A DNA stretch of 64,000 nucleotides from Micromonospora chersina (GCF_900091475.1 NZ_FMIB01000002.1:2914001-2978000); one strand, 5' to 3'; positions 33,517-44,970 are shown, numbered from the stretch's first letter. Notes: generated by a model from the sequence alone, not told the origin. Numbers and translations: made by a program.

Positions 33517-34392
33517 ATGCGGATCGAGGAGCAGCGGCGGGCCCGCTGGACGGACGAGCAGCCCCGCAACCGGTGGATCGACCAGTCCGCCTTCCGCCAC
33601 CGCCGTCCCGACCTCCGCCTCGGCACCCGCAGCCACAAGCTGGAGCGGGCCGGCGGCGCCACCGGGGACCGGATCAGCGTCCGGCACACCGTCCGCACCT
33701 CCACCGCGGAATACTCGCTGCTGCTCAACGCCCCCGAGTGGCTGGGCCGCCGGGGCGTCGGGGAGGCGCTCCGGGACGCGGTCGCCGAGCTGCGCGCCAT
33801 CGACCTGACCTACGGGCCGAACCAGCCCGACAGCCTGGTGTCGAAGCTGCGCCGGGGCGAGATCGCCCCCGAGTCGTACCCGCCGCTGGCCGACCTGGTG
33901 GACCGCTGCACCGCGATGCGGGCGGCCACCGACGGATGGTTCGACGCCTGGGCGGTGCCGGGCGGCTTCGACCCGGGCGGCCTGCTCGGCGGCTGGGCGG
34001 TGGAGCGGGCCGCGGCCCGGCTGCGCGCCGCCGGGGTGCACGACTACGCCGTGCTGGCCGGCGCGGACCTGACCGTCCGCGGCCACGCCGCGCACGGCGG
34101 CCCGTGGCGGGTCGCGGTGCACCACCCGACCGACGCGAAGCGGGCGCCGCTGGTGCTGGAGATGACCGCCGGCGCCGTGGGCACCTCCGGGGTGACCGGG
34201 CGGCGGGGGCACGTGGTGGACCCGCACACCGGTGAGCCCGCCGACCAGCTGGTCGCCGCCACGGTGGTGGGCCCGGACCTCGCGGTGGCCGACGCCTACG
34301 CCACCGCCCTGTACGCCGCGGGCCCGGCCGGACTGGCCTGGTTCCGCAACGGCTCGGACTACCGGGCGCTCTTCGCCCACCGCCGGCACTGA
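33517..34392 (+). CDS. FAD:protein FMN transferase (ApbE-like)
   Basis: 291 aa, ATG 7 nt after TAGGGT (33504-33509). The ApbE core is present: LTYGPNQPDSLVSKLRRGE, DPGGLLGGWAVERAAARLRA, HDYAVLAGADLTVRG, AVGTSGVTGRRGHVVDPHTG and VADAYATALYAAG. The DA-T-A segment supplies Mg2+/FAD ligands. ApbE attaches FMN covalently to Thr/Ser of target flavoproteins. There is no lipoprotein signal peptide, so this version would act in the cytoplasm. No obvious flavoprotein target gene is adjacent. The first 45 residues are Arg-rich and not conserved in the family. Confidence 0.85.
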   Translation: MRIEEQRRARWTDEQPRNRWIDQSAFRHRRPDLRLGTRSHKLERAGGATGDRISVRHTVRTSTAEYSLLLNAPEWLGRRGVGEALRDAVAELRAIDLTYGPNQPDSLVSKLRRGEIAPESYPPLADLVDRCTAMRAATDGWFDAWAVPGGFDPGGLLGGWAVERAAARLRAAGVHDYAVLAGADLTVRGHAAHGGPWRVAVHHPTDAKRAPLVLEMTAGAVGTSGVTGRRGHVVDPHTGEPADQLVAATVVGPDLAVADAYATALYAAGPAGLAWFRNGSDYRALFAHRRH

Positions 34393-34720
34393 CCGCGCCG
34401 TCCCGCCTTCGCATCCGGGACGTGAACCGCGATCGGCCCCCACGGTCTCGGCAACGACCGTGGGGGCCGGTCAGCGACGAGTGCGCGTGGCTCGCGCAAT
34501 CGAGGGGTGCGGGCCGGTGGGCCGGACGGCCGACCGCGCCACCCGAAGACGGGCCGGTGCGTCGACTCAGCCAGTGACCGCACGGGTACGCTAGCGAATC
34601 GACGCAACTCGACGCAAGAGTCTCCACAGCGGACCGTCCGGCGTCCTGTCGGTAATCGGCGGGTTGCCCTGCGGCGGGGCAGGGGTGACGGCGCGGACCG
34701 GGGATGGCACGCTGTCCGCC
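34393..34720. other. 328-bp intergenic stretch
   Basis: It contains the apbE-like terminator (34431-34472) and a tandem 10-bp repeat TCGACGCAA(C/G) at 34599-34618. The -10-like CACGCT of the next gene is at 34708-34713. No additional gene is supported. Confidence 0.5.
34431..34472 (+). terminator. Terminator after the apbE-like gene
   Basis: 17-nt arms (34431-34447 and 34456-34472) pair with one mismatch around an 8-nt loop, 38 bp past the stop. No U-tract. Confidence 0.7.
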
Positions 34721-35077
34721 GTGAGTTTCGATCTGAGCGTGTGGGCCCTGCCGGCCGGGGCCACGCCCGACGACGTGCGGGCGGCGGTGCAGCGGTGCCG
34801 CGAGGGGCGGCACGGTGAGCGCTACCCCGACCCGCGGGTGGTCGCCTTCTACCGGGCCGTCACGGCCACCTACCCCGACCGTCCGGCGGCCCCGGGCACG
34901 CCCTGGGAGGTCGCCCCGCTGCACGCGGCCGGCGACCACGTGGAGATGAACCTCTTCCCCACCTGCCCGGACCAGGTGCTGCTGGACATCGAACGGCTCG
35001 CCGGCGAGCACGACCTCATGCTCTTCGACGCCCAGGACGGCTCGGTCTACCCGCCACCGGCACGCGTCACGTCCTGA
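34721..35077 (+). CDS. Conserved hypothetical protein, 118 aa
   Basis: 118 aa from GTG 34721, 7 nt after CACGCT. Begins MSFDLSVWALPAGATPDDVR, with AAVQRCREGRHGERYPDPRV, PWEVAPLHAAGDHVEMNLF and VLLDIERLAGEHDLMLFDAQ. It is soluble with mixed alpha/beta character, lacking Cys clusters, signal peptide or TM helix. Small proteins of this type occur as isolated genes in actinobacteria and may relate to immunity or antitoxin-like proteins, but I cannot name a function. A hairpin separates it from the convergent serA. Confidence 0.7.
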   Translation: MSFDLSVWALPAGATPDDVRAAVQRCREGRHGERYPDPRVVAFYRAVTATYPDRPAAPGTPWEVAPLHAAGDHVEMNLFPTCPDQVLLDIERLAGEHDLMLFDAQDGSVYPPPARVTS

Positions 35078-35093
35078 ACCAGGGATACGACGA

Positions 35094-35119
35094 GGGGCCC
35101 GGCCGTCCGGCCGAGCCCC
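35094..35119. terminator. Bidirectional hairpin between the hypothetical gene and serA
   Basis: 12-nt arms (35094-35105 and 35108-35119) with one mismatch, G/C-rich, between converging stop codons at 35077 and 35137. Confidence 0.7.
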
Positions 35120-35136
35120 CATCCGTCGTGGTCGGA

Positions 35137-36735
35137 CTACTCGTCGCGCAGGTCCGCCGCGCTGGCCGCGACCGCGCCGATCGAGTCGGCCGCCGAGGTG
35201 AGCAGGTCCGCGCCGAGCGCCTGGTCCACGGTGAGCGTCATCAGCGTCTCGCCACCGGCCTCGCGGCGCGCCACCTGCATGGCGGCGATGTTCACGCCGG
35301 CCTCGCCGAGCAGCGTGCCGACGGTGCCGACGACACCCGGCCGGTCGGCGTAGCGCAGGAAGACCAGGATGCCCTCGGCGCCGATCTCCACGTCGAAACC
35401 GTCCACCTCGGTCAGCTTGAGCACGTCCCGGGTGCCGGTGTGCGCGACAGTGCCGGAGACGCTTACCGTCCGGCCGTCCGGCAGCGCACCGCGGACCGTC
35501 ACCAGGTTCGGGTGGTCGACGGTCTCGGCCTGGGTGGCGAGGGTGACCTCGACGCCCCGCTCGGCGGCCAGGTGCGGCGCGTTGACGTAGGTGACCTGCT
35601 CCTCCACCACCGAGCTGAACAGGCCCTTGGTGGCGGCCAGCTTGAGCACCGACACGTCGTTGGTGACGATCTCGCCGCGCACCTCGACGGTGACGCTGGC
35701 GGCCACCCCGCCGGCCACCGCCGTGAAGGCCCGGCCCAGCTTCTCCGCCAGCGGCAGCAGCGGCCGCACGTCCTCGGCGACCACGCCGCCGGCCTGCACG
35801 TTCACCGCGTCCGGCACGAACTCGCCCTGGAGCGCCAGCTTGACGCTCTTCGCCACGGCCAGACCGGCCTTGTCCTGCGCCTCGTTGGTGGAGGCGCCCA
35901 GGTGCGGCGTCGCCACCACGTTGTCGAAGGCGAACAGCGGCGAGGAGGTGCAGGGCTCCTTCGCGTAGACGTCGACGCCCGCGCCGGCGACCCGGCCCTC
36001 GGCGATCGCGTTGGCGAGCGCCTGCTCGTCGACCAGCCCACCACGGGCGGCGTTGACGATCCGGACGCCCGGCTTGACGATCGCCAGCTCCTTCTCGCCG
36101 ATCAGGCCCAGCGTCTCCGGCGTCTTGGGCAGGTGGATCGAGATGAAGTCGCTCTCCCGGAGCAGCTCCTCCAGGCCCACCAGCCGCACCCCGAGCTGCG
36201 CGGCGCGGGCCGGCTGGATGTACGGGTCGTACGCGATCAGGCGGGTGCCGAAGGCGGCGATGCGCTGCGCGAAGAGCACGCCGATGCGACCGAGGCCGAC
36301 CACGCCGACGGTCTTGCCCTGGATCTCCACGCCGGTGTACTTCGACCGCTTCCACTCTCCCGCCTTGAGCGCGGCGCTGGCGCTGGCGGTGTTGCGGGCC
36401 ACGGCGAGCAGCAGCGCGAGGGCCTGCTCGGCGGCGGAGACGATGTTGGAGGTGGGAGCGTTGACGACCATGACGCCCCGCGCCGTGGCGGCGGGCACCT
36501 CGACGTTGTCCAGCCCGACGCCGGCCCGGGCGACCACCTTCAGCCGCGGCGCGGCGGCGATCGCCTCGGCGTCGATCTGGGTGGCGCTACGTACGATCAC
36601 CGCGTCGGCCTCGGAGAGCGCGGAGAGCAGGGCCGGACGGTCGGTGCCGTCCACGTGACGCACGTCGAAGTCGTGCGCGAGCACCTCGATGGCGGCGGGA
36701 GCGAGTTCTTCGGCGATCAGTACGACAGGATTCAT
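35137..36735 (-). CDS. serA: D-3-phosphoglycerate dehydrogenase
   Basis: 532 aa from ATG behind GAGGACC. First step of serine synthesis. The substrate domain begins NPVVLIAEELAP. The NAD domain has VGVVGLGRIGVLFAQR. Catalytic residues lie in VNAARGGLVDEQAL (Arg), AKEPCTSSPLF (Glu) and ATPHLGASTNEAQ (His). The C-terminal 200 residues are the long actinobacterial type with an allosteric-substrate-binding domain plus an ACT domain (FLRYADRPGVVGTVGTLLGE) that usually binds serine. It is transcribed alone from the 275-bp gap 36736-37010, in which TACCAT (minus strand, 36854-36859) is a weak -10 candidate. Confidence 0.95.
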   Translation of the reverse strand: MNPVVLIAEELAPAAIEVLAHDFDVRHVDGTDRPALLSALSEADAVIVRSATQIDAEAIAAAPRLKVVARAGVGLDNVEVPAATARGVMVVNAPTSNIVSAAEQALALLLAVARNTASASAALKAGEWKRSKYTGVEIQGKTVGVVGLGRIGVLFAQRIAAFGTRLIAYDPYIQPARAAQLGVRLVGLEELLRESDFISIHLPKTPETLGLIGEKELAIVKPGVRIVNAARGGLVDEQALANAIAEGRVAGAGVDVYAKEPCTSSPLFAFDNVVATPHLGASTNEAQDKAGLAVAKSVKLALQGEFVPDAVNVQAGGVVAEDVRPLLPLAEKLGRAFTAVAGGVAASVTVEVRGEIVTNDVSVLKLAATKGLFSSVVEEQVTYVNAPHLAAERGVEVTLATQAETVDHPNLVTVRGALPDGRTVSVSGTVAHTGTRDVLKLTEVDGFDVEIGAEGILVFLRYADRPGVVGTVGTLLGEAGVNIAAMQVARREAGGETLMTLTVDQALGADLLTSAADSIGAVAASAADLRDE

Positions 36736-37010
36736 CGGTCCTCGTAGACGCTCGGATTCTTGGTCGGCCGGGGGCGTCGGGACGCCTCGCTGCGCCCTGC
36801 GCCGGTCCGTGCCGTGGCCGTCGGGTGCCGGCTGAAGCGGCACCTCACCAAGGATGGTAGGGGTCGGCCCGCCCTCCGGGTCGCGGACCGCGGGGTGAGC
36901 GCCCTCACACAGGCTCGTCGCACGCCGGTCATCCCCCGTTCACCGGACGCGGCGGCTGGCGGAGCACGCGTACAACGGAACCCAGCACCCGCACGGGGAG
37001 GGAGCCGCTG

Positions 37011-38795
37011 ATGTCGCTCGTGGTCCGGATCGCGCTGCTGCGGCCGCTGGCCCGGCTCGGCCCCCACCGGTGGGGGCCGCGGCTGGCCGAGGCGTTGGTC
37101 ACCCGGTCCCACCAGATGAGCGGGCTGCCGGGTTCGACCGGCCGGCGCACGGCGGCGGCGGAGGAGGCGGTGGCCCTCTGCCGGCGGCTGGCCGCCGAGC
37201 GGCCGGACCAGCACCGGGTCACGCTGGCCCGGGCCCTGGTGGCCCGGGCCGCCGCTCCCGACACCGCCCCCGCCACCGAGGCGATCGACCAGCTCCAGGA
37301 GGCCATCGGGTACGTCGAGGACGCCGACGACAGGCCCGCGCTGGTGGTGCTCGCCTCCGCGCGGGGACTCCTCGCGCTGAACCTTCACCTGTGCGGGGAG
37401 GTACGCGAAGCGCTCACGCTGGCGCTGCGGGCACGGGCGACCTGGGACGCCTGCGGGCGGTTGCGGCGGCCGGAGCGGATGCGGCTGGCCCGGACCCTGC
37501 TGGTGATCGGCGACTGCCACGAGGCGCTGGGCCGGAGGGAGGAGGCGAACACCGCCCGACGGCAGGCGCTGGAACTGCACCGCGCCCTTTCCGCTGTCCG
37601 CCGGTCCCAGTGGCTCACCGTCGGCGTGACGGCCGCGACGGACCTCGCCCAGGGCCTGACGGTCACCGGTCCGGCGCGGGAAGCCCTCGCCCTGATCGAG
37701 GAGTCCCGCGCCGACGTGGAGATCTGGAGCCGGTTCCAGCCCCGGCAGGGGCGACCGCTGCTGGCCCGGGCCATGCTGATCGAGGCGGAGTGTCGGGCCC
37801 AGCTGGGCGATCCGGAGGTGGCCGTGCGGATCGCGGAGCAGGCCGTCGACCGCCAGCGGGCGATGCTGGCGGCGGAGATGCCGGGATCCCGCGCCGCGCT
37901 GGCCCACGGGCTGCTCGTGCTCGGCAACCTGGCGGCACGGGCGGGCCGGGAGGGCGAGGCGGTCGCGCACCTGACGGAGGCGACGACGCTCGCCCGGAAC
38001 CGCCACGACGATGTGCTGGCCCGAGCCCTGTTCGAGCTTGTCGACCTGCGGGTCGCGGCCGGGGACCGGGCGGCTGTCGAAGAACTCCTGGCCGAGGCCG
38101 TCCCGCTCTGCCGGAAGCACGCCGGGCGGCTTCCGGAGGTCTGGCGCTCCCGGCTGGCCCGCGCCCTGCTGATGCGCTGCGGGCTGACCGTCTTCGAGCT
38201 GCCGGCCACCGCGGGTAGCCGCGGGACGGCGGCACGGGACGGGACGTCGCCGGTGGACGGACCGGACGGGGGCGCGCCGGCGGGCGAGGGCGCGATCGGG
38301 CGCGGGAACGGGCTGGCGGCCGGGCGGGAGGCGGTCGAGCTGGCCCGGTCGCTGGCCGGCGCGGACCCGGCGTACCGGGAGTTGCTCGGGCGGTGCCTGT
38401 TCACGCTGGCCCGGGCGGTGCACCTGGCCGGCGACCCGCGCGGGTCGGGCGTTCTGCTCCGCGAGTGCGTGGCGGTCCGCCGGGAGCTGTTCTCCGCCGA
38501 CCCGGTGGAGTTCCGGCTGGGCCTGGCCGATGCGCTGTGCGACCTGGGCAACCGGATGCACGCCGTCGACCGGCTCGACGAGGCGGTCGGGATCTACCGG
38601 GAGTGCCTCGACCTGCTGCGGGCCGACCCGGAGCGGATCGACCAGGCGGAACTCCTCACGCCGCTGCGCAACCTCGGACGCACGCTGTGGCGCCTCGACC
38701 GGAAGGACGAGGCGGCGCGGATCTGGGACGAGATCGTGGCCGTCGAGGAATTTGTCGACACGGCCCGTTCCGGTCCCTCGCCGCGGCGCGAATGA
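37011..38795 (+). CDS. Tetratricopeptide-repeat protein, unknown role
   Basis: 594 aa with a GGGAGGGAG ribosome-binding site. Almost entirely alpha-helical with Ala/Leu/Arg-rich repeats of roughly 34-40 residues. Examples are LLVIGDCHEALGRREEANTA, LVLGNLAARAGREGEAVAHL and DLGNRMHAVDRLDEAVGIYR. These are the clearest TPR units, with the G-x8-A pattern. An acidic, Gly-rich unstructured segment interrupts the repeats at about residues 405-440 and may separate two TPR superhelices. No enzymatic or DNA-binding domain is seen. TPR proteins scaffold protein complexes; the partner is not indicated by the neighbours serA and ilvC. Confidence 0.85.
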   Translation: MSLVVRIALLRPLARLGPHRWGPRLAEALVTRSHQMSGLPGSTGRRTAAAEEAVALCRRLAAERPDQHRVTLARALVARAAAPDTAPATEAIDQLQEAIGYVEDADDRPALVVLASARGLLALNLHLCGEVREALTLALRARATWDACGRLRRPERMRLARTLLVIGDCHEALGRREEANTARRQALELHRALSAVRRSQWLTVGVTAATDLAQGLTVTGPAREALALIEESRADVEIWSRFQPRQGRPLLARAMLIEAECRAQLGDPEVAVRIAEQAVDRQRAMLAAEMPGSRAALAHGLLVLGNLAARAGREGEAVAHLTEATTLARNRHDDVLARALFELVDLRVAAGDRAAVEELLAEAVPLCRKHAGRLPEVWRSRLARALLMRCGLTVFELPATAGSRGTAARDGTSPVDGPDGGAPAGEGAIGRGNGLAAGREAVELARSLAGADPAYRELLGRCLFTLARAVHLAGDPRGSGVLLRECVAVRRELFSADPVEFRLGLADALCDLGNRMHAVDRLDEAVGIYRECLDLLRADPERIDQAELLTPLRNLGRTLWRLDRKDEAARIWDEIVAVEEFVDTARSGPSPRRE

Positions 38796-38796
38796 C

Positions 38797-38844
38797 GGCG
38801 GCCCGCGGCCCGACGCCGGGGAGAGCGTCGGGTCGCGGGCCGCC
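38797..38844. terminator. Bidirectional terminator between the TPR gene and ilvC
   Basis: 20-nt arms (38797-38816 and 38825-38844) pair with a single mismatch around an 8-nt loop. The stem starts 2 nt after the TPR stop codon and ends 22 bp before the ilvC stop. Confidence 0.8.
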
Positions 38845-38865
38845 GCGGAGCTGCCCGACCCGTGG

Positions 38866-40452
<1,587 letters not shown>

Positions 40453-40453
<1 letters not shown>

Positions 40454-42339
40454 CAGAGCTCGTCCTCGTCGAAGGCGGGGCGGACGCCCCGGGCGAACAT
40501 GATCTCGTCGTTGCTGGTGCCGGCGGCGACCATCGGCCACACCATGGCGTCCTTGCCGACCACGAAGTCGATGACCACCGGGGCGTCGGTGATCGCCATG
40601 GCCGCCTCGATGGTCTTGTCCACGTCGGCGGCGTTCTCGCAGCGCAGGCCGACGCAGCCGAGCGCCTCGGCGAGCTTCACGAAGTCCGGGATGCGGTGCT
40701 TGTGGGTGCCCAGCTCCGTGTTGGAGTAGCGCTCCCCGTAGAACAGGGTCTGCCACTGCCGGACCATGCCCAGGTTGCCGTTGTTGATGACGGCGACCTT
40801 GATGGGGATGCCCTCCAGGGCGCAGGTGGCCAGCTCCTGGTTGGTCATCTGGAAGCAGCCGTCACCGTCCACCGCCCAGACCGTCGTGTCCGGCTTGCCG
40901 ACCTTGGCGCCCATCGCCGCCGGGACGGCGTAGCCCATGGTGCCGAGGCCGCCGGAGTTCAGCCAGGTGTACGGCTTCTCGTACGAGATGAACTGGCTGG
41001 CCCACATCTGGTGCTGCCCGACCCCCGCCACGTAGACGGTGTCCGGGCCGGCGATCTCGCCCAGCCGCTTGATCACGTACTGCGGGGAGAGCGTGCCGTC
41101 GGCCGGCTCCTCGTAACCCAGCGGGTAGCGCGCGCGCAGGTCGTCGAGCTGGTTCCACCAGTCGGCGAGGTCGGCGGCCGGCCGGGCCGCCTGCTCGGCG
41201 GTGACGGCCGCGATCAGCTCGTCGATGACGTGCCGGGCGTCGCCCACGATCGGGACGTCGGCGTGCCGGTTCTTGCCGATCTCGGCCGGGTCGATGTCGG
41301 CGTGCACCACTGTGGCGTCCGGCGCGAACGAGTCCAGCTTGCCGGTGACCCGGTCGTCGAAGCGGGCGCCCAGCGCCACGATCAGGTCGGACTTCTGGAG
41401 GCCGTAGACCGCCGCGACGGTGCCGTGCATGCCGGGCATGCCCAGGTGCTGCCGGTGCGAGTCGGGGAACGCGCCGAGCGCCATGAGGGTGGTGACCACC
41501 GGGATGCCGGTCAGCTCGGCCAGCCGGCGCAGCCCCTCGGTGGCGCCGGCCTTCAGCACGCCGCCGCCGACGTAGAGCACCGGGCGGCGGGCGCCGGTCA
41601 TCAGCCGGGCCGCCTCGCGGATCTGCTTGCCGTGCGGGTGCAGGGTGGGCCGGTAGCCGGGCAGGTCCAGGGTGGGCGGCCAGGTGAAGGTGGTCGGCGC
41701 CTGGAGGACGTCCTTGGGGATGTCGACCAGGACCGGGCCGGGCCGACCGGTCGAGGCCAGGTGGAACGCCTCGGCGAGCACCTGCGGGATCTCCTCGGCC
41801 GTCTGCACCAGGAAGTTGTGCTTGGTGATCGGCAGGGTGATGCCCTGGATGTCCGCCTCCTGGAAGGCGTCAGTGCCGATCGACGGGCGGGCCACCTGGC
41901 CGGTGATCGCCACCATGGGCACCGAGTCCATGTACGCGTCGGCGATCGGCGTCACCAGGTTCGTCGCGCCCGGGCCGGAGGTGGCGATGCAGACGCCGAC
42001 CTTGCCGGTGGCCTGGGCGTAGCCGGTGGCCGCGTGCCCGGCGCCCTGCTCGTGGCGGACCAGGATGTGCCGCACCGTCGAGTCGTAGAGCGGGTCGTAC
42101 GCCGGCAGGATCGCACCGCCCGGGATGCCGAAGACGACGTCGACGCCGAGCGCCTCGAGCGACCGCACCAGCGATCCGGCACCGGAGACCGGCGCCGGGT
42201 CCGGCTGCCGTACGGCCGGCGAGGCCGGGGTGGCTCCGGTGCGGGGGGCGGGGGCGTGGTCGGCGTCGCCGGCCGGCTCGGTGGCCGGGCGGGCTCGCCG
42301 GACGGAGTGGGCGAGGGTCTCTGGCGTGGGTCTCGTCAT
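40453..42339 (-). CDS. ilvB: Acetolactate synthase large subunit
   Basis: 628 aa from ATG 42339. Thiamine-diphosphate enzyme that makes acetolactate and acetohydroxybutyrate. After an Ala/Pro-rich N-terminal extension of about 50 residues, the core runs through [32 protein letters not shown] (catalytic Glu), [18 protein letters not shown] and LDLPGYRPT. The TPP-binding motif [17 protein letters not shown] is followed by VINNGNLGM. It heads the ilvBNC operon. An attenuator leader occupies 42421-42515. The 140-nt leader and the promoter overlap the 3' end of the upstream GGDEF-EAL gene. Confidence 0.96.
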
Positions 42340-42420
42340 GGCGGTTCAGGCCTTCGGCTGGAGTGTGTGATGCGCTTCTCAGGATGGGACGCGGGCGTCC
42401 CGGCGATGGTCCGACGGCAA

Positions 42421-42452
42421 CAAAAACGGCCCACGTGCAGATGCACGGGGCC
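42421..42452 (-). terminator. Intrinsic terminator in the ilvB leader (attenuator)
   Basis: On the minus strand GGCCCCGTGCA pairs with TGCACGTGGGCC (one bulged T), followed by GTTTTTG. It lies right after hairpin 1 and 81 nt upstream of the ilvB start. Confidence 0.85.
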
Positions 42453-42480
42453 AGCGCACTCTCGTTCGGGAGAGTGCGCT
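42453..42480 (-). promoter_or_regulatory. Hairpin 1 of the ilvB attenuator
   Basis: Perfect 11-bp stem (42470-42480 with 42453-42463) and a 6-nt loop. Its first base is the last base of the leader-peptide stop codon, and the terminator begins on the next base after it. This is the same arrangement as at cimA. Confidence 0.8.
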
Positions 42481-42515
42481 CAGGTAAGTACTCGCAGCGA
42501 CCGGTTCGACGACAT
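42480..42515 (-). CDS. ilvB leader peptide (Leu-Arg-Val-Leu-Thr)
   Basis: An 11-residue ORF, MSSNRSLRVLT, ends in TGA. The sensing codons are CTG CGA GTA CTT; GTA and CTT look rare in this GC-rich genome. The ATG is 7 nt after the -10 hexamer CAGGCT, so the transcript is expected to start at or next to the leader ATG. Position and composition are those of ilvB leader peptides of other actinobacteria. Confidence 0.82.
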   Translation of the reverse strand: MSSNRSLRVLT

Positions 42516-42519
42516 GCGG

Positions 42520-44970
42520 TCAAGCCTGACGCATCTCACGCGATGAGTCAACTGATCCCACATTTTGGTTCACGGACGTGGGCGTGTCGGCGCCCGACAC
42601 CCCCTCCGCGCCCGGCGCGACCTGCGAAGATCCCTCATTCGAGGTGCGCGGCGCGGGAATCTGGGCGGGTGGATTCGACCGCAGCCGGGGCAGCAGCGGC
42701 GACGGCCCGGTACGCACCGGCGCGGCCGGTGGGGCGGGCGGCACGGAGGTCGGGCGGTTGCCGGGCGAGGTGGCCGCCTCGAGCATCGCCTCCAGGTGCT
42801 CGGCGGGCACGCCCCAGCCGAAGGCCGCGCCCTGCCCGAAGCGGCAACCGGCGGCCACCACGGCGGCCAGTTCGGCGGGGGTGGTGACGCCCTCGGCGAT
42901 CACCTCCAGGCCGAGCTGGTGCCCGAGGCGCATGACGATGTCGACCATCGGGGCGAACGCCGGACCGTCCCGGCCGACCGGCCGGACCGGCTCGTGCTCC
43001 GCGACCAGGCTGTGGTCGATCTTGAGAATGTCGATCGGGAGGCGGCGGAGCTGCCCCAGCGAGGAGTAGCCGGCGCCGAAGTCGTCCAGCGCGATCCGCA
43101 CCCCGGTGAGGCGCAGCGCGGTGAGCCGCCGGATCAGCTCGTCCAGGTCGGTGGCGACGGCGTGCTCGGTGACCTCCAGCACCAGCCGCTGCGGCGGCAC
43201 ATGGTGGGCGCGCAGCGCGTCGGCGACCTGGACCACGTACTCCGGGGCGTGCAGCTCCCGGGGCGAGACGTTTACCGACACCCAGACGTCGTGCCCGTCG
43301 GCCAGCCAGCGGGAGAGCTGGTAGCACGCCTGGTGCAGCACCCAGGCGCCCAGCTTGGAGATCATCCCGCACTCCTCGGCCAGCGGGATGAACTCGTCGG
43401 GCCGGACGTTGCCCAGCTCCGGGTGGTGCCAGCGGAGCAGCGCCTCGGCCCCGACCGGGCGGACCGAGGGCAGCGAGGCCACCGGCTGGAAGGCAAGCCG
43501 CAGCTCGTCGCGCTCGATCGCGCCGCGCAGCTCGTGCTCCAGCATGGTGCGCCGGCGCAGCAGCTGGTCGTAGGTGGCGTCGTAGCGCTCGATCCGGTTC
43601 TTGCCGCGCTGCTTGGCGTAGCGCAGCGCCAGGTCGGCGTTGCGCAGCAGCAGCTCGACGTCGGTCTCGCCGTAGGCGCCGGCCACCCCGATGCTGACCG
43701 AGAGGAAGACCGGCCCGTCGGCCTCCTCGTAGGGGCGACCGAGCACCCCGAGCAGCCGCTCGGCGACCGGCCCCGGGTCGGACGTGCCGTGCATGAGCAC
43801 GGCGAACTCGTCGCCGCCGAACCGGGCGGCCAGGTCGCCCGGGCGCAGGTTGCCGCGCAGCCGCCGGCCCACCTCGGCGAGCACCGCGTCGCCCACGTCG
43901 TGGCCGCGCATGTCGTTGACGTTCTTGAAGCCGTCCAGGTCCAGCCCGAGCAGCACGCAGGGGACGCCGGCCTCGGCGCAGCGGTGCAGCGCGCCCAGCA
44001 GGCCGCGCCGGTTGGCCAGACCGGTGAGGGGGTCGGTGTGCGCCAGCTCGCGGAAGTGCGCCTCCCGCTCGGCCAGCCGGCCGGCGTAGCCGCGGACGTC
44101 GTTGAGGGCCAGGTACTGTCGCGCCACCAGGGCGAAGCCCTCGAAGCTGCCCGCCGCGATGCCGAACACGTCGAACCGGCCGCCCTGCACGAGGTGGTAC
44201 ATGGCGGAGGCGGCCATCGCGAACATCGGCACGAAGGCGTACTCGCCGTCGCGGCCGATCAGGTCGACGTCGACCCGCGGCAGGTCGACGCGGTGCGCGG
44301 CCAGGGCGGTGGCCAGCAGGCCGGCGGCGATCACCGCGGCGCCCGCGAACGCCAGGCCCGCACCGGCCTGGCAGAGCCCGGCCGACAGGCCCAGGCCGCC
44401 GCACGTCACCCCGGTCGCGCCGGCGCCGAGCAGGACGAGGCGGCCGCGCGGCGGCGCCGCCCGCAACACCATGATCACGGTCAGCCCGGCGGTCAGCGCC
44501 GCGCTCACCGTGGCCAGCAGGATGGGCAGGCAGGCGACAGGCGTCGCGGCGCCGAGCAGCCGGGTCGGCGGGCTGAACAGCGCCCAGCCGACGAACCAGA
44601 GCGCCCCGGCCATGATCAGGCCGTCCAGCAGCAGCCGGGCGGTGGCCGCCCGGGTCGCGGCGGTGCCGGGCAGCCGGAGCAGGGCGACGCCGAGGCCGAG
44701 CCCGGCGAGCGTGGTGCCGAAGGAGACGAGGGTGGCCCAGCCGGTGCGCTGCCCCTGCCGGTGCGCCCAGTGGTCACCGGCGGCAAGCGTGCCGGCCAGC
44801 CCGAGGAGCAGGCTGAGCAGGGCGACCCCGGCGGCGACCGCGAGCAGCACGTGGGCCTGCCGGTGCGGCCCGCCCCGGCGGCGCGCCGACGCGGCGAGCA
44901 GGGCGGCGGCACCGGCCGCGGCGAGCCCGCTCAGCACCGCGACGGTGACCATGCCCGGGGACGACTGCAC
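42520..44970 (-). CDS. Membrane GGDEF-EAL protein (cyclic-di-GMP turnover), motifs intact
   Basis: 816 aa from GTG 44970, 7 nt after CACAGT (minus strand, 44978-44983); ATG 44952 is an alternative. About 8 hydrophobic segments fill residues 5-280. The diguanylate cyclase domain (about 300-455) has [14 protein letters not shown] and an intact [10 protein letters not shown] signature (about residue 382). The phosphodiesterase domain (about 470-720) keeps [49 protein letters not shown] and [12 protein letters not shown]. The last 90 residues are Pro/Ser-rich and disordered, and their codons contain the ilvB promoter. Bifunctional c-di-GMP enzyme, or one activity regulating the other. Confidence 0.93.
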   Translation of the reverse strand: MQSSPGMVTVAVLSGLAAAGAAALLAASARRRGGPHRQAHVLLAVAAGVALLSLLLGLAGTLAAGDHWAHRQGQRTGWATLVSFGTTLAGLGLGVALLRLPGTAATRAATARLLLDGLIMAGALWFVGWALFSPPTRLLGAATPVACLPILLATVSAALTAGLTVIMVLRAAPPRGRLVLLGAGATGVTCGGLGLSAGLCQAGAGLAFAGAAVIAAGLLATALAAHRVDLPRVDVDLIGRDGEYAFVPMFAMAASAMYHLVQGGRFDVFGIAAGSFEGFALVARQYLALNDVRGYAGRLAEREAHFRELAHTDPLTGLANRRGLLGALHRCAEAGVPCVLLGLDLDGFKNVNDMRGHDVGDAVLAEVGRRLRGNLRPGDLAARFGGDEFAVLMHGTSDPGPVAERLLGVLGRPYEEADGPVFLSVSIGVAGAYGETDVELLLRNADLALRYAKQRGKNRIERYDATYDQLLRRRTMLEHELRGAIERDELRLAFQPVASLPSVRPVGAEALLRWHHPELGNVRPDEFIPLAEECGMISKLGAWVLHQACYQLSRWLADGHDVWVSVNVSPRELHAPEYVVQVADALRAHHVPPQRLVLEVTEHAVATDLDELIRRLTALRLTGVRIALDDFGAGYSSLGQLRRLPIDILKIDHSLVAEHEPVRPVGRDGPAFAPMVDIVMRLGHQLGLEVIAEGVTTPAELAAVVAAGCRFGQGAAFGWGVPAEHLEAMLEAATSPGNRPTSVPPAPPAAPVRTGPSPLLPRLRSNPPAQIPAPRTSNEGSSQVAPGAEGVSGADTPTSVNQNVGSVDSSREMRQA
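42523..42551 (-). promoter_or_regulatory. ilvBNC promoter, inside the end of the GGDEF-EAL gene
   Basis: TTGACT (42546-42551) and CAGGCT (42523-42528) are separated by exactly 17 nt on the minus strand, and CAGGCT is 7 nt from the leader ATG. The entire promoter lies within the last ten codons of the upstream gene (stop at 42520-42522). Confidence 0.8.
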
